A stretch of DNA of 64,000 bases, from positions 558,001 through 622,000 of the forward strand of contig NZ_MPTA01000001.1 of assembly GCF_001939075.1 (NCBI RefSeq), read 5' to 3'. Below the pieces are notes generated by a model that was not told where the DNA came from, made no database searches, and was given only the letters and a program-made list of their open reading frames with translations. This DNA comes from Paenisporosarcina indica (GTDB taxonomy: Bacteria; Bacillota; Bacilli; Bacillales_A; Planococcaceae). The position numbers were made by a program, and so were the translations under genes. Of the stretch, positions 8,850 to 18,266 are shown piece after piece (position 1 is the stretch's first letter; each line of letters begins with the position of its first letter).

Positions 8850-9989
8850 ATGTCTGAGGAAATGAACTTGCAGGAAAACCAAGAGTTCCGTGAAGGAACA
8901 CTTGTAAAAGGTAAGGTTGCCCTAGTTGAAGAAAAGGCAGTTACTGTCACAATTGAGGGTGCACCATTTGATGGGGTCATCCCGATTAGTGAACTGTCAA
9001 GCTTACACATTGAAAAAGCTTCTGACGTCGTTTCAGTCGGTGATGAGTTGAAATTAATCATTACAAAAGTTGAAGATGAAAATTTTGTGTTGTCTAAAAG
9101 TAAAGTGGATGCCGCTGAGGCATGGGATTCACTAGAACAAAAGTTTACTAGTGGTGAAATTTTTGAAGCAGAAGTAAAGGATGTTGTCAAAGGTGGGCTT
9201 GTCGTTGACCTTGGGGTCCGCGGATTTGTTCCGGCTTCACTTGTGGAGGATCATTTTGTTGATTCTTTTGAGGATTACAAAGGGAAAGTTATGACTTTTA
9301 AAATTGTTGAAATGGAAAAAGAAAAAAATCGTATCATTCTTTCTCATCGTGCAGTGATTGAAGCTCAAAAAGAGTCAAATAAAAAAGATGTACTTGATCA
9401 CATAAATGCTGGTGATGAATTAACAGGTACTGTTCAAAGAATTGCTGCATTTGGGGCGTTTGTGAATCTAGGCGGGGTGGATGGCCTTATTCATATTTCT
9501 CAATTGTCGCATGAACATGTTGAACAAGTATCAGATGTACTTCACGAAGGGCAAGAGGTCAAAGTGAAAGTTTTGTCCATTGATCGTGATAGTGAACGAA
9601 TCTCTTTATCTATTAAAGATACACTTCCTGGGCCATGGGAAGAAATTGAAGACAAAGCACCAAGAGGGTCTGTCCATACAGGTACAGTTAAACGCCTTGT
9701 TTCTTACGGGGCATTCGTTGAAGTATTTCCTGGCATAGAAGGACTTGTCCATATTTCTCAAATTGCACATACTCATATCGGTACTCCACATGAGGTGCTA
9801 AAAGAAGGGCAAGAGGTGCAAGTGAAAGTATTAGAAGTCAATAAACAAGATAAGCGTTTATCATTAAGTATTAAAGATCTAGTAGAAAAAGACGATGAGT
9901 ACTCAGGTATTGACTATGAAATGCCTGAAGAATCAAAAGGTTTTTCAATAAGTGATGTTATTGGTGATAAATTAAAAAACTTTAAATAA
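8850..9989 (+). CDS. ypfD: Ribosomal protein S1-like RNA-binding protein (YpfD)
   Basis: 379 residues from the ATG at 8850; AAGGAGG (8837-8843) excludes the upstream in-frame GTG. Four S1 OB-fold repeats are visible (roughly 17-86, 103-170, 188-258, 273-345). The last two are the most canonical, with [20 protein letters not shown] and [21 protein letters not shown]. Low-GC Gram-positives have this short four-repeat form rather than six-repeat E. coli S1; its role in translation is less well established. A weak sigma-A-like promoter may lie just upstream (TTGTTT, 17 bases, TAAAAT). Confidence 0.9.
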   Translation: MSEEMNLQENQEFREGTLVKGKVALVEEKAVTVTIEGAPFDGVIPISELSSLHIEKASDVVSVGDELKLIITKVEDENFVLSKSKVDAAEAWDSLEQKFTSGEIFEAEVKDVVKGGLVVDLGVRGFVPASLVEDHFVDSFEDYKGKVMTFKIVEMEKEKNRIILSHRAVIEAQKESNKKDVLDHINAGDELTGTVQRIAAFGAFVNLGGVDGLIHISQLSHEHVEQVSDVLHEGQEVKVKVLSIDRDSERISLSIKDTLPGPWEEIEDKAPRGSVHTGTVKRLVSYGAFVEVFPGIEGLVHISQIAHTHIGTPHEVLKEGQEVQVKVLEVNKQDKRLSLSIKDLVEKDDEYSGIDYEMPEESKGFSISDVIGDKLKNFK

Positions 9990-10000
9990 TGGAGTAGTAG

Positions 10001-11053
10001 ATGACTAGAGCAGAACGGAAATTAGACCATATTAAACATGCATTGTCGACCGGACAATCGAGAGAAACATGGTTAGATGATATTCGTTTCGTACATCAAG
10101 CACTTCCTGACAGCAGTTGGGAAAGCGTGTCATTGCAAGCTCAAATTGGCGAACTCATATTTGATTCGCCTTTTTTTATTAATGCAATGACGGGTGGAGG
10201 AGGAGCTAAAACGACTGAGTTAAACAGTCAACTAGCCCGTATTTCTCGTGAAATGAATATTCCTATGGCTGTGGGTTCTCAAATGGCTGCCATTAAGAAT
10301 TCGGAAGAAATCGAAACATATACTACCATACGTAAAGAAAATCCGAATGGGATTATTTTCGCGAATCTTGGTAGTGAAGCCTCATTGGATCAAGCAAAGA
10401 AAGCCGTAGACATGTTGGAAGCAGATGCTCTTCAAATCCATTTAAATGTTATCCAAGAATTAACGATGCCTGAAGGGGATCGGAATTTTAAAGGGGCACT
10501 TCAAAGGATTGAACTTTTGGTAAGATCACTTGAAGTACCCGTGTTTGTAAAAGAAACAGGCTTTGGAATTTCTCAAGAAAGTTTTTTGAAACTACAGGAA
10601 ATTAACGTTGCAGCCGTTGATGTAGGTGGTTTTGGCGGAACTAATTTTGCTGCAATAGAAAATGAAAGACGTCATCGTAAACTTACCTACTTCAATGATT
10701 GGGGAATTCCTACTGCAGCTACTCTTATTGAAACAACTTCTCTCGACACTAAAATTCCTGTGATTGCATCCGGTGGCATACAACATGCACTTGACCTTGT
10801 GAAGTGTTTGTCGTTAGGTGCTTCTGCCGTGGGGTTAGCAGGTGTTTTCCTAAAAACATTAGTAAATGATGGAGAAGAAGCGACGATAGAAGAAATAAAA
10901 TTGATAAAAGAAGATTTGACGATGTTAATGGTATCTCTCGGGGCTAGTTCTATAGAAGATTTGCAAAATGTCCCACTTATTATTTCAGGTGAATTACACC
11001 ATTACTTAACCCTTCGTGGAATCGATACGCATACATATGCCAATCGGAAATAA
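10001..11053 (+). CDS. fni: Type 2 isopentenyl-diphosphate delta-isomerase (FMN)
   Basis: 350 residues with motifs of the type 2 (FMN and NADPH-dependent) isomerase: FINAMTGGGGAKT, the Gln-Ile-His-Leu-Asn strand (QIHLNVIQE), GGFGGTNFAAIEN and the late phosphate-binding ASGGIQHALD. It interconverts IPP and DMAPP in the cytoplasm, feeding the heptaprenyl chain made by HepS/HepT in this window. The position between ypfD and der equals B. subtilis fni (ypgA). A strong terminator follows. Confidence 0.95.
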   Translation: MTRAERKLDHIKHALSTGQSRETWLDDIRFVHQALPDSSWESVSLQAQIGELIFDSPFFINAMTGGGGAKTTELNSQLARISREMNIPMAVGSQMAAIKNSEEIETYTTIRKENPNGIIFANLGSEASLDQAKKAVDMLEADALQIHLNVIQELTMPEGDRNFKGALQRIELLVRSLEVPVFVKETGFGISQESFLKLQEINVAAVDVGGFGGTNFAAIENERRHRKLTYFNDWGIPTAATLIETTSLDTKIPVIASGGIQHALDLVKCLSLGASAVGLAGVFLKTLVNDGEEATIEEIKLIKEDLTMLMVSLGASSIEDLQNVPLIISGELHHYLTLRGIDTHTYANRK

Positions 11054-11058
11054 CAAAG

Positions 11059-11094
11059 AGTTGTAGACAATTTCTAATGTCTGCAACTTTTTTT
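11059..11094 (+). terminator. Terminator after fni
   Basis: AGTTGTAGACA (11059-11069) pairs with TGTCTGCAACT (11078-11088), followed by TTTTTTT. Confidence 0.85.
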
Positions 11095-11405
11095 ATTGTA
11101 TTTTTGTTCATACAAGGCGGAAATGTACTGTTTCTTTTTATATATAATAATGCAACATTCTTTAATATTTCCAATATTTTCGTAAGAGAATTAATACTCG
11201 CAATGACAGCGAATCCTGAAATCGTATAGATTTACTATAAGCGACCGCTTATATATGAGCACTCAAAATTCACACGAAAATCGATTTCATATGGTGTGTT
11301 TTTGTCTGTTTAAGCATAATTAGCCTTTAAATGTCGAGCTTTCTTGGCGTTTTATACTTTTCTTATGTATAATACTTTAGAGAAGAAGTTGGAAGGATGA
11401 AAAAT
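11095..11405. other. fni-der intergenic region
   Basis: No coding sequence is supported here; B. subtilis carries yphA and yphB in this position and neither is present. The stretch holds an 18-base perfect palindrome at 11236-11253 (TATAAGCG-AC-CGCTTATA), a terminator-like hairpin with CACAC/GTGTG outer arms ending in TTTTT near 11270-11306, and the proposed der promoter at 11344-11373. Confidence 0.5.
11344..11373 (+). promoter_or_regulatory. Putative sigma-A promoter of der
   Basis: TTGGCG (11344-11349) and TATAAT (11368-11373) separated by 18 bases, about 33 bases before the der start. Confidence 0.5.
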
Positions 11406-12716
11406 ATGTCTAAACCGGTAGTAGCAATCGTCGGTCGACCGAATGTAGGAAAATCAACAATCTTTAATCGTATTGTTGGTGAACGCGTTTCCATAGTGGA
11501 AGATATTCCAGGTATTACACGTGATCGTCTATATAGCGCGGCTGATTGGTTAACTCATGAATTTAATATTATTGATACAGGCGGAATTGAAATTGGGGAT
11601 GAGCCCTTTTTAGAACAAATTCGCCAACAAGCAGAAATCGCCATTCAAGAAGCAGACGTTATCATTTTCTTAACGAACGGACGCGAAGGCGTGACAGCTG
11701 CAGATGAGCAAGTTGCGAAGATTTTGTATAAAACGAAGAAACCTGTCGTATTGGCGATTAATAAAATCGATAACCCGGATATGCGCTCGATGATTTACGA
11801 TTTCTATTCACTGGGATTTGGTGAACCATTCCCAATCTCGGGATCACACGGTCTTGGACTTGGAGATTTGTTGGATGAAGTAGCAAAAAACTTCCCTGAA
11901 CAAGAAGAGGAGTTATATCCTGAAAACGTCATCAAGTTTTCATTAATTGGTCGACCAAATGTCGGGAAATCTTCTTTAGTTAACGCTTTCTTAGGAGATG
12001 AGCGTGTAATTGTTAGTGAAATTGCAGGAACAACCCGCGATGCCATCGATACACAATATGAATTCGAAGATCAACCGTACGTTATCATTGATACTGCGGG
12101 TATGCGTAAAAAAGGGAAAGTCTACGAAACGACAGAGAAGTACAGTGTACTTCGTGCACTTCGGGCAATTGAACGTTCTGATGTTGTATTGGTCGTGTTA
12201 AACGGTGAAGAAGGTATACAAGAACAAGATAAAAAAATTGCTGGATACGCTCATGAAGCGGGGAAAGCGGTCATAATCGTTGTTAACAAATGGGACGCAG
12301 TGGAAAAAGATGAGAAAACAATGAACAAAACAACTAAATTGATTCGAAGTCACTTCTTGTTTTTAGATTATGCTCCAATTATTTTCGTTTCCGCGAAAAC
12401 AAAACAACGAGTTCACTCACTATTGCCGGTTATTAACCGTGTCAGTGAAAACCATGCAATGCGTGTTACTTCAAGTATCTTGAACGAAGTTATTGAAGAT
12501 TCAGTTGCAAGAAATCCTGCGCCAACGGACAAAGGGCGTCGTCTGCGCATTTACTATGCTACACAAGTAGCAATCAAGCCACCAACTTTTGTCGTCTTCG
12601 TAAATGAACCAGAAATTATGCATTTCTCTTATGAACGATTCTTGGAAAACAGAATTCGTGAATCATTCGATTTCGAAGGAACACCAATTCGCCTTATCAC
12701 ACGTGCTAGAACGTAA
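11406..12716 (+). CDS. der: Der (EngA), double GTPase for 50S ribosome assembly
   Basis: 436 residues from ATG 11406, the same length as B. subtilis Der; the ATG at 11397 directly abuts GGAAGG and is unlikely. Two tandem GTPase domains: first [19 protein letters not shown]; second [20 protein letters not shown]-terminal KH-like domain follows (from about residue 350). It acts in late 50S subunit maturation. gpsA follows after 26 bases, a conserved pairing. Confidence 0.97.
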   Translation: MSKPVVAIVGRPNVGKSTIFNRIVGERVSIVEDIPGITRDRLYSAADWLTHEFNIIDTGGIEIGDEPFLEQIRQQAEIAIQEADVIIFLTNGREGVTAADEQVAKILYKTKKPVVLAINKIDNPDMRSMIYDFYSLGFGEPFPISGSHGLGLGDLLDEVAKNFPEQEEELYPENVIKFSLIGRPNVGKSSLVNAFLGDERVIVSEIAGTTRDAIDTQYEFEDQPYVIIDTAGMRKKGKVYETTEKYSVLRALRAIERSDVVLVVLNGEEGIQEQDKKIAGYAHEAGKAVIIVVNKWDAVEKDEKTMNKTTKLIRSHFLFLDYAPIIFVSAKTKQRVHSLLPVINRVSENHAMRVTSSILNEVIEDSVARNPAPTDKGRRLRIYYATQVAIKPPTFVVFVNEPEIMHFSYERFLENRIRESFDFEGTPIRLITRART

Positions 12717-12742
12717 GTTGTTCCAGTAAGGGAGTTGCTAAC

Positions 12743-13765
12743 ATGGAAAAAGTAGTCGTATTAGGTGCTGGGAGCTGGGGGACAGCTTTAAGTATTGTCC
12801 TTGCCGATAACGGGCACGAGTGTTTATTATGGTCTCATCGTAAAGATCAGGCGGACGAAATTAACGATCAACATTTAAATGAAAAGTATCTTCCGGGTAC
12901 AATTCTACCAAAAACATTAAAAGCAACGTCTTCACTTGAAGAAGCAGCTGGTCATGGGAAAATCATTGTGATAGCTGTTCCGACTAAAGGAATTCGTGAA
13001 GTGTGTCGTAATTTGAAAGAAATGATAAATGAACCGATGCTATTTGTTCATGTTTCAAAAGGAATTGAACCAGATTCTTTAAAACGGATTTCTGAAGTCA
13101 TTCGCGAAGAAGTCCCATCACATCTAATCGAGGAAATTGTCGTACTTTCTGGACCAAGTCATGCCGAAGAAGTAGTTTTAAGACATCCCACTACTGTAAC
13201 AGCTGCTTGTGAAGATATTCTGTATGCTGAAAAAGTACAAGATCTGTTTATGAATGGACATTTTCGTGTATATACCAATTCAGATGTCATTGGCGTTGAA
13301 ATTGGGGGAGCTCTCAAGAATATCATCGCATTGGGAGCTGGAATATCGGATGGTTTAGGTTATGGGGACAATGCGAAGGCTGCACTTATTACAAGGGGAC
13401 TTGCTGAAATTGCAAGACTTGGCACAAAAATCGGGGCGCAGCCTTCAACTTTTTCCGGTTTAACCGGAATTGGTGACTTAATTGTGACATGTACAAGCGT
13501 TCATTCAAGAAACTGGCGTGCTGGCAACTTGTTAGGTAAAGGAATGAAATTAGACGAAGTATTAGAACAGATGGGTATGGTCGTCGAAGGTGTTCGTACC
13601 ACGAAAGCTGCCTATCAGTTATCTGAATTTCACAAAGTTCCGATGCCAATAACTAGAGCATTGTATGCTGTATTATTTGAACATGTTGATCCAAAAACAG
13701 CGGTTGATCAGTTAATGGACAGAGTGAAGAAACGTGAAATGGAAGATTTGTATGAATATCAATAA
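12743..13765 (+). CDS. gpsA: NAD(P)-dependent glycerol-3-phosphate dehydrogenase
   Basis: 340 residues. The Rossmann motif [10 protein letters not shown] lies at residues 7-16, and the catalytic-domain sequences [33 protein letters not shown] and [12 protein letters not shown] segments are intact. It reduces dihydroxyacetone phosphate to sn-glycerol-3-phosphate for phospholipid and teichoic acid synthesis. AAGGGAG precedes the ATG. It is cotranscribed with der and closed by a strong terminator. Confidence 0.97.
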   Translation: MEKVVVLGAGSWGTALSIVLADNGHECLLWSHRKDQADEINDQHLNEKYLPGTILPKTLKATSSLEEAAGHGKIIVIAVPTKGIREVCRNLKEMINEPMLFVHVSKGIEPDSLKRISEVIREEVPSHLIEEIVVLSGPSHAEEVVLRHPTTVTAACEDILYAEKVQDLFMNGHFRVYTNSDVIGVEIGGALKNIIALGAGISDGLGYGDNAKAALITRGLAEIARLGTKIGAQPSTFSGLTGIGDLIVTCTSVHSRNWRAGNLLGKGMKLDEVLEQMGMVVEGVRTTKAAYQLSEFHKVPMPITRALYAVLFEHVDPKTAVDQLMDRVKKREMEDLYEYQ

Positions 13766-13775
13766 ATCGTCACAA

Positions 13776-13811
13776 AACAAGAGGTAGCGAGTCTTTGCCT
13801 CTTGTTTTTTC
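13776..13811 (+). terminator. Terminator after gpsA
   Basis: AACAAGAGG (13776-13784) pairs with CCTCTTGTT (13798-13806), followed by a T run. Confidence 0.85.
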
Positions 13812-13856
13812 ATGTTATACTTAATAGTTGAAAGATAGTGAAGGGTGGTAGAGTAT

Positions 13857-14060
13857 ATGTCGTCAATGGACAAAATGTGGGTTTCATTTGCTTCCATGGG
13901 CTTTATGATGATTTCTATGGGGTTAATTTATTTTAGTAGAAATAAAATAAATAATCGTGTCTTTAAATTTATTTTTGCGCTTGTAGCATATGTACTTCTT
14001 ATCGTTGGTTTTTTAAGTATGGTTTATATTGTATTCAGTGGTCCTACAGGACGTTCATGA
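13857..14060 (+). CDS. yphE: YphE-like small membrane protein (DUF2768)
   Basis: 67 residues from ATG 13857; AAGGGTGG (13841-13848) is eight bases upstream and rules out the GTG at 13845. Two hydrophobic helices (about 6-25 and 35-60) with a basic loop RNKINNR between them. Length, layout and position between gpsA and yphF match B. subtilis YphE, a DUF2768 protein of unknown function. yphF begins nine bases downstream. Confidence 0.8.
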   Translation: MSSMDKMWVSFASMGFMMISMGLIYFSRNKINNRVFKFIFALVAYVLLIVGFLSMVYIVFSGPTGRS

Positions 14061-14069
14061 GGTGAAATG

Positions 14070-14786
14070 ATGAAAAAATTATCTTTATTTTGTATAGCGA
14101 TGTTTGCTGCAATTCTAATGTCGGGATGTATGTATCCTGACTCTGAACGAGCAGAAAATGAAAAGCCCTATGATGATCAATTGACGTCTGTTCAAGTAGC
14201 CGTTGAAAAGTTCCAAGAAGCTACTAATGGGATGTTGCCAATTAAAAACAGAGATCAGGATGTCGACCAATACATTAAATATCCAATTGATTTCGAGAAA
14301 ATTGTACCTGCATATTTAAGTGAAATTCCTCCGAATGCATACGAAAATGGCGGGTTATTTCAGTATGTCATTATGGATGTGGAAGAGAACCCCACTGTAA
14401 AAGTAGTCGATTTACGTAGTGCTGAAAAAATAAGAGAATTAAATATTAAATTAGGAATTAATGGTTATGGACCAATTGCTGAACAAGTCGATAAAAATGT
14501 CTATAAATTGGATTATAAAGTTATGGGTTATGAAGATGAACAAACCGTTCCAAGTCCATATTCAGATGTTAATCTCCCATTGGTTGCTACTGGAGACGGG
14601 ACGATTTATATCGATTACTCGATAGACTTAAATCGTATTCTTCAGGAAGATAAACCGAAAGTTACTCCTGGAGAAGATATTCGCTATCTTCTTGTCGATA
14701 AATATCCTGTAGTTCCAGCCTATTCACTACCATATACGGTAAATGAAAAAAACGAACCGGAATTTTTATCAGAAGAAGATAAATAA
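14070..14786 (+). CDS. yphF: YphF-like lipoprotein
   Basis: 238 residues from ATG 14070, preferred over 14067 because GAGGTG is then five rather than two bases away. The N-terminal lipoprotein signal ends in the lipobox MSGC (Cys at about residue 20). The mature domain is soluble and acidic. Similar length, signal type and position immediately before spoIVA match B. subtilis YphF (DUF3939 family), whose function is unknown. It forms an operon with yphE. Confidence 0.8.
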   Translation: MKKLSLFCIAMFAAILMSGCMYPDSERAENEKPYDDQLTSVQVAVEKFQEATNGMLPIKNRDQDVDQYIKYPIDFEKIVPAYLSEIPPNAYENGGLFQYVIMDVEENPTVKVVDLRSAEKIRELNIKLGINGYGPIAEQVDKNVYKLDYKVMGYEDEQTVPSPYSDVNLPLVATGDGTIYIDYSIDLNRILQEDKPKVTPGEDIRYLLVDKYPVVPAYSLPYTVNEKNEPEFLSEEDK

Positions 14787-15136
14787 GTCCGCTAAGAAAA
14801 ACTGGGCAATGTGCGCGATTCTCTATTACAATTGAAAGGTTTTAATTTCTGACTCATCTTTATTTTAAGTATATCATATTTAGGGGAGGTTATTGAAAAG
14901 TCCTTTCATTCTAAAAAAGCTCGTTAGTTATTTGTAAATACTGTTTTTTGGTGACATCAATATAGGGTAGGAAAAGCTATGAACGCTGGTTTCGGGGTAC
15001 TCCCAAATTTCTTGTATTTTTATAAAGACATAGACCATGCTATTACAGGACATGTGACCTTTCGGTTGAGTATAACGTGCTTAAGTTTGGTACCATAATC
15101 GGTATTTCCCCAAAATAAAATTATAGAAATAGAGAC
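14787..15136. other. yphF-spoIVA intergenic region with a degenerate repeat
   Basis: No supported coding sequence. A segment around 14963-15002 (TAGGGTAGGAAAAGC...) is about 79 percent identical (31 of 39 positions by eye) to 33560-33599, so both look like relics of one repeat or mobile sequence. The rest shows nothing I recognise. Confidence 0.4.
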
Positions 15137-15171
15137 AAACGTTTCGTGCATATGCATGAAACGTTTTTTTT
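15137..15171 (+). terminator. Strong palindromic hairpin upstream of spoIVA
   Basis: AAACGTTTC (15137-15145) and GAAACGTTT (15158-15166) flank TGCATATGCA, itself a palindrome, and a run of T follows. It has the form of an intrinsic terminator. It overlaps the proposed spoIVA promoter rather than following a recognised gene. Confidence 0.65.
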
Positions 15172-15182
15172 GTGCATACGAT
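15154..15182 (+). promoter_or_regulatory. Possible sigma-E promoter of spoIVA
   Basis: GCATGAA (15154-15160) and CATACGAT (15175-15182) are 14 bases apart. The -10 resembles the sigma-E consensus CATACAnT; the -35 is a partial match. spoIVA is a mother-cell sigma-E gene in B. subtilis. The -35 lies inside the hairpin arm described above. Confidence 0.45.
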
Positions 15183-15210
15183 AAAGTGCGTAGGGAAAGG
15201 GGGCAACGAT

Positions 15211-16689
15211 ATGGCTGAAGAGCTTTATCAACAAATAGCCGAACGGACAAATGGAGATGTATATATTGGTGTGGTTGGACCAGTACGAGTTGGAAAGTCT
15301 ACTTTTGTAAAACGAGTAATGGAGAATTTAGTAATTCCGAATATGACAGATGAAGTGGAAAAAATTCGTGCTCAAGATGAATTACCACAAAGCTCTCCGG
15401 GTGCGGTAATCATGACAGCAGAACCGAAGTTCGTCCCAGCTCATGGTACTAGCATACAAGTTGGGGAAGATTCATTCCGTTTCAATATTCGCTTGGCAGA
15501 TTGTGTAGGATACATTATTGAAGGTGCAAAAGGTCATGAAGATGAGAATGGTCCTAAGTATGTCCACACTCCGTGGCATCACGAGCCTATACCTTTTGAA
15601 GAAGCAGCTCGAATCGGTACCGACAAAGTAATTCGCGATCATTCAACTATCGGGATTGTGATGACCACGGACGGCTCGGTTAATGACATTCCGCGAACAG
15701 CTGTGGAAAAGGTAGAGGAAGATATTATTAACCAACTAAAAGAAATTGGCAAACCATTTGTCGTCGTGCTAAATACAAGACACCCTGCACATGAATCAAC
15801 TCTTGGATTGCGTGATGACCTCTGTAAAAAATATGATGTACCAGTTATCGCAACAGCCGTGGATCAAATGACGGTAAGTGAGATCCAAAATGTATTAAAA
15901 GAAGCACTTTATGAATTTCCTGTCACATCTTTCGATTTGTTAACACCTGAATGGATGGATGTATTAGATAATGATCATCCGTTAAAGGTATCACTAAATA
16001 ATTCGTTAGATACGTGGTCTCAACAAGTCTCTAAAATCCGAGATGTAAAAGATTTAGCAACATATTTAGCTGAAGAACCTTTCGTTGCATATTCAGAGGT
16101 TATTGAAGTGAATGCAGGAAAAGGAAAAGCATCTATTCAAATTGAGTTAACAGGGGAATCCTTCCAATCGGTTTATCTTGAATTTTTGGAAGAGCCGATC
16201 GTCACGAAAAAAGACTGGCTTTTATATGTGAAAGAAGCATCATACGCTAAGAAATCGTATTTACGATTCCACGAAGCCATTGAAATGGCCAAAGAAAGTG
16301 GCTATGGTGTTACTTTACCGGCAGTGGAGGACTTCACACCATCTGCACCTGAAATAGTCAAGGAAAACAATTTCTTTGGCGTACGAATGAAAGCAAAAGC
16401 ACCTTCGCTCCACATTATTCGAGTAGACATGGAAGCGGAGTTTTCACCTCTAATTGGTTCTGAATTCCATAGTCAGCAATTGTTGAAAGATTTAAAAGAC
16501 GCATACCTACACGATCGTGAAGCTTTATGGAAAACATCTTTATTTGGAACACCATTAAGCGAAATGCTGAAAGAAAGTATGCGTTTTAAAACAGAAGCTG
16601 TTCCGACACATGCTAAAAAACGTATGCGTGAAACGATTGAACGAATGGTAAATGAAGGCGATCGTGGAATGGTCACATTTATCTTATAG
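15211..16689 (+). CDS. spoIVA: SpoIVA, spore coat morphogenetic ATPase
   Basis: 492 residues from ATG 15211, identical in length to B. subtilis SpoIVA; GGGGGC precedes it, excluding the GTG at 15172. The Walker A motif GPVRVGKST lies near residue 24-32, followed by the conserved TEPKFVPA and ADCVGYIIEGAKGHEDENG regions, and the family C terminus. SpoIVA binds ATP, polymerises on the forespore outer membrane, and anchors the coat and, in B. subtilis, cortex assembly. It is direct evidence of endospore formation. A terminator with nested arms follows. Confidence 0.97.
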   Translation: MAEELYQQIAERTNGDVYIGVVGPVRVGKSTFVKRVMENLVIPNMTDEVEKIRAQDELPQSSPGAVIMTAEPKFVPAHGTSIQVGEDSFRFNIRLADCVGYIIEGAKGHEDENGPKYVHTPWHHEPIPFEEAARIGTDKVIRDHSTIGIVMTTDGSVNDIPRTAVEKVEEDIINQLKEIGKPFVVVLNTRHPAHESTLGLRDDLCKKYDVPVIATAVDQMTVSEIQNVLKEALYEFPVTSFDLLTPEWMDVLDNDHPLKVSLNNSLDTWSQQVSKIRDVKDLATYLAEEPFVAYSEVIEVNAGKGKASIQIELTGESFQSVYLEFLEEPIVTKKDWLLYVKEASYAKKSYLRFHEAIEMAKESGYGVTLPAVEDFTPSAPEIVKENNFFGVRMKAKAPSLHIIRVDMEAEFSPLIGSEFHSQQLLKDLKDAYLHDREALWKTSLFGTPLSEMLKESMRFKTEAVPTHAKKRMRETIERMVNEGDRGMVTFIL

Positions 16690-16694
16690 AGACG

Positions 16695-16739
16695 AGCAGG
16701 ACGTCGCATTCAACTATGCGAATAGTCCTGTTCTTTTTT
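16695..16739 (+). terminator. Terminator after spoIVA
   Basis: Outer arms CAGGAC/GTCCTG and inner arms CGCAT/ATGCG, followed by TTCTTTTTTG. Confidence 0.75.
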
Positions 16740-16864
16740 GTTGTCTATCATTTTTCTGCATGAACTTGCAATATGAGTTGGAAATATTGTTGCGAAGCCT
16801 TTTTGGTTATGATACTCTTTTTACATGATTGAGGTTCCATCCCCTTTGAGAGGAGGTGAATGGT

Positions 16865-17137
16865 GTGAATAAAACAGAATTAGTAAACTCAGTAGCTGAA
16901 GCTACAGAACTTTCTAAAAAAGACGCTTCCCAAGCAGTTGATGCTGTATTTGATACAATTCAAGACGCTCTTGCAAAGGGTGAAAAAATCCAACTTATTG
17001 GTTTTGGTAACTTTGAAGTTCGTGAACGTGCTGCTCGTAAGGGTCGTAACCCCCAAACAGGCATGGAAATCGAAATCGCTGCAAGCAAAGTACCTGCGTT
17101 CAAACCAGGTAAAGCTCTTAAAGACGCGGTAAAATAA
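16865..17137 (+). CDS. hbs: DNA-binding protein HU
   Basis: 90 residues from GTG 16865, giving the family start [12 protein letters not shown]; the frame could begin three codons earlier, but AGGAGGTG (16852-16859) overlaps that codon. The HU signature [21 protein letters not shown] is intact and the C terminus [11 protein letters not shown] is normal. It is the major nucleoid-associated protein and a homodimer that bends DNA. The gene is flanked by terminators, as in B. subtilis. Confidence 0.96.
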   Translation: MNKTELVNSVAEATELSKKDASQAVDAVFDTIQDALAKGEKIQLIGFGNFEVRERAARKGRNPQTGMEIEIAASKVPAFKPGKALKDAVK

Positions 17138-17157
17138 GACGCGTCTGCAACTACATA

Positions 17158-17198
17158 AGAATGGCTTTTGTGAATACTCACAGAAGCCATTCTTTTTT
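17158..17198 (+). terminator. Terminator after hbs
   Basis: AGAATGGCTT...TGTG pairs with CACA...AAGCCATTCT, one mismatch pair, followed by a T run. Confidence 0.9.
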
Positions 17199-17253
17199 GA
17201 TTTGGCTACTTTCTTAGATTACTTTGCATTTTGTGTAGACGAATCAAGTGTTT

Positions 17254-17282
17254 TTGCGTAACATTTATGGTTGTGCTAAGAT
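17254..17282 (+). promoter_or_regulatory. Putative sigma-A promoter of folE-mtrB
   Basis: TTGCGT (17254-17259), 17-base spacer, TAAGAT (17277-17282), about 40 bases before folE. Confidence 0.5.
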
Positions 17283-17322
17283 GCACATAGAAAAAAGGTT
17301 TGTCTAGTCAGGGGAGTGCTTC

Positions 17323-17892
17323 ATGTCGACAGTGAATTTACAACAAATAGAGCAAGCAGTAAAAATGATACTTGAAGCGGTTGGAGAAGATCCAAACCGT
17401 GAAGGATTAATTGAAACACCGAAACGCGTGGCGAAAATGTATGCAGAGATGTTCTCTGGATTGCAAGAAGACCCAAAAGAATATTTCAAAACCGTCTTTC
17501 ATGAAGACCATGAAGAATTAGTATTAGTAAAAGACATTCCGTTTCATTCCATGTGTGAACATCATTTGGTTCCTTTTTATGGGAAAGCTCATATTGCATA
17601 TATTCCAAGGGACGGGATCGTTACGGGTTTGAGTAAATTAGCACGTGCTGTGGAAACAACAGCGAGACGCCCGCAGCTTCAAGAGCGAATTACTTCTACA
17701 ATTGCCGATTCGATTATGGAGATGTTAAATCCATATGGTGTTTATGTGGTGATTGAGGCGGAGCATATGTGTATGACGATGCGCGGAATAAAAAAACCAG
17801 GTGCCAAAACAGTTACGGCAGTTGCACGTGGGGTTTATGAAAAAGATGATATAAAACGTAGTGAGATTTTATCGTTCATCCAAATGAACTAG
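17323..17892 (+). CDS. folE: GTP cyclohydrolase I (FolE/MtrA)
   Basis: 189 residues. Zinc and active-site residues are visible in [21 protein letters not shown] (Cys and His ligands) and in the later [15 protein letters not shown] segment (second Cys). The enzyme converts GTP to 7,8-dihydroneopterin triphosphate, the first step of folate synthesis. In B. subtilis it is mtrA, cotranscribed with mtrB as here (69 bases apart). TCAGGGGAGTG provides the ribosome site. Confidence 0.97.
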   Translation: MSTVNLQQIEQAVKMILEAVGEDPNREGLIETPKRVAKMYAEMFSGLQEDPKEYFKTVFHEDHEELVLVKDIPFHSMCEHHLVPFYGKAHIAYIPRDGIVTGLSKLARAVETTARRPQLQERITSTIADSIMEMLNPYGVYVVIEAEHMCMTMRGIKKPGAKTVTAVARGVYEKDDIKRSEILSFIQMN

Positions 17893-17960
17893 TAAGAAAA
17901 CTTTAGTGATAATTTTATGCTATGATAAATAGACAAAAACGTTCATGAAGGAGAAATAGT

Positions 17961-18182
17961 ATGGCACAAACAGAATACATTGTAATTCGTGCTGAAGAAG
18001 ATGGAGTTCATGTAATTGGACTTACAAGAGGGACAGATACAAAATTTCATCACTCAGAAAAATTAGATCGTGGTGAAGTCATGATCGCACAATTTACAGA
18101 ACACACTTCTGCAATGAAAATTCGTGGCAAGGCAGAAATTCAAACAACACACGGCATAATTTTTAGCGAAACTAAAAAATAG
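17961..18182 (+). CDS. mtrB: TRAP, tryptophan-activated RNA-binding attenuation protein
   Basis: 73 residues versus 75 in B. subtilis. The tryptophan-pocket segment [21 protein letters not shown] and the RNA-contacting residues of [18 protein letters not shown] are intact, so it should form the 11-mer that binds (G/U)AG repeats when tryptophan-loaded. Its classical target, the trp operon, is not in its usual place between aroH and hisC in this window. AAGGAGA precedes the ATG. Confidence 0.95.
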   Translation: MAQTEYIVIRAEEDGVHVIGLTRGTDTKFHHSEKLDRGEVMIAQFTEHTSAMKIRGKAEIQTTHGIIFSETKK

Positions 18183-18213
18183 GTTCTGTCAACGTGAATG
18201 ACTGGCCGGCCTG

Positions 18214-18222
18214 TGTTATAAT
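18214..18222 (+). promoter_or_regulatory. Extended -10 promoter for hepS operon
   Basis: TG-T-TATAAT (18214-18222), an extended -10 element, about 45 bases before the hepS start. No clear -35 is present, as is common for extended -10 promoters. Confidence 0.45.
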
Positions 18223-18266
18223 GACAAAATACGACACAGGCAATATACCGAAATGGAGCACGTAAG

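Noticed and set aside
15020-15250. Minus-strand 76-codon frame before spoIVA
   Set aside because: It crosses the palindrome and the spoIVA start, with no recognisable protein features.
16938-17132. 64-codon frame overlapping hbs
   Set aside because: A shadow of HU in another frame with no ribosome site.
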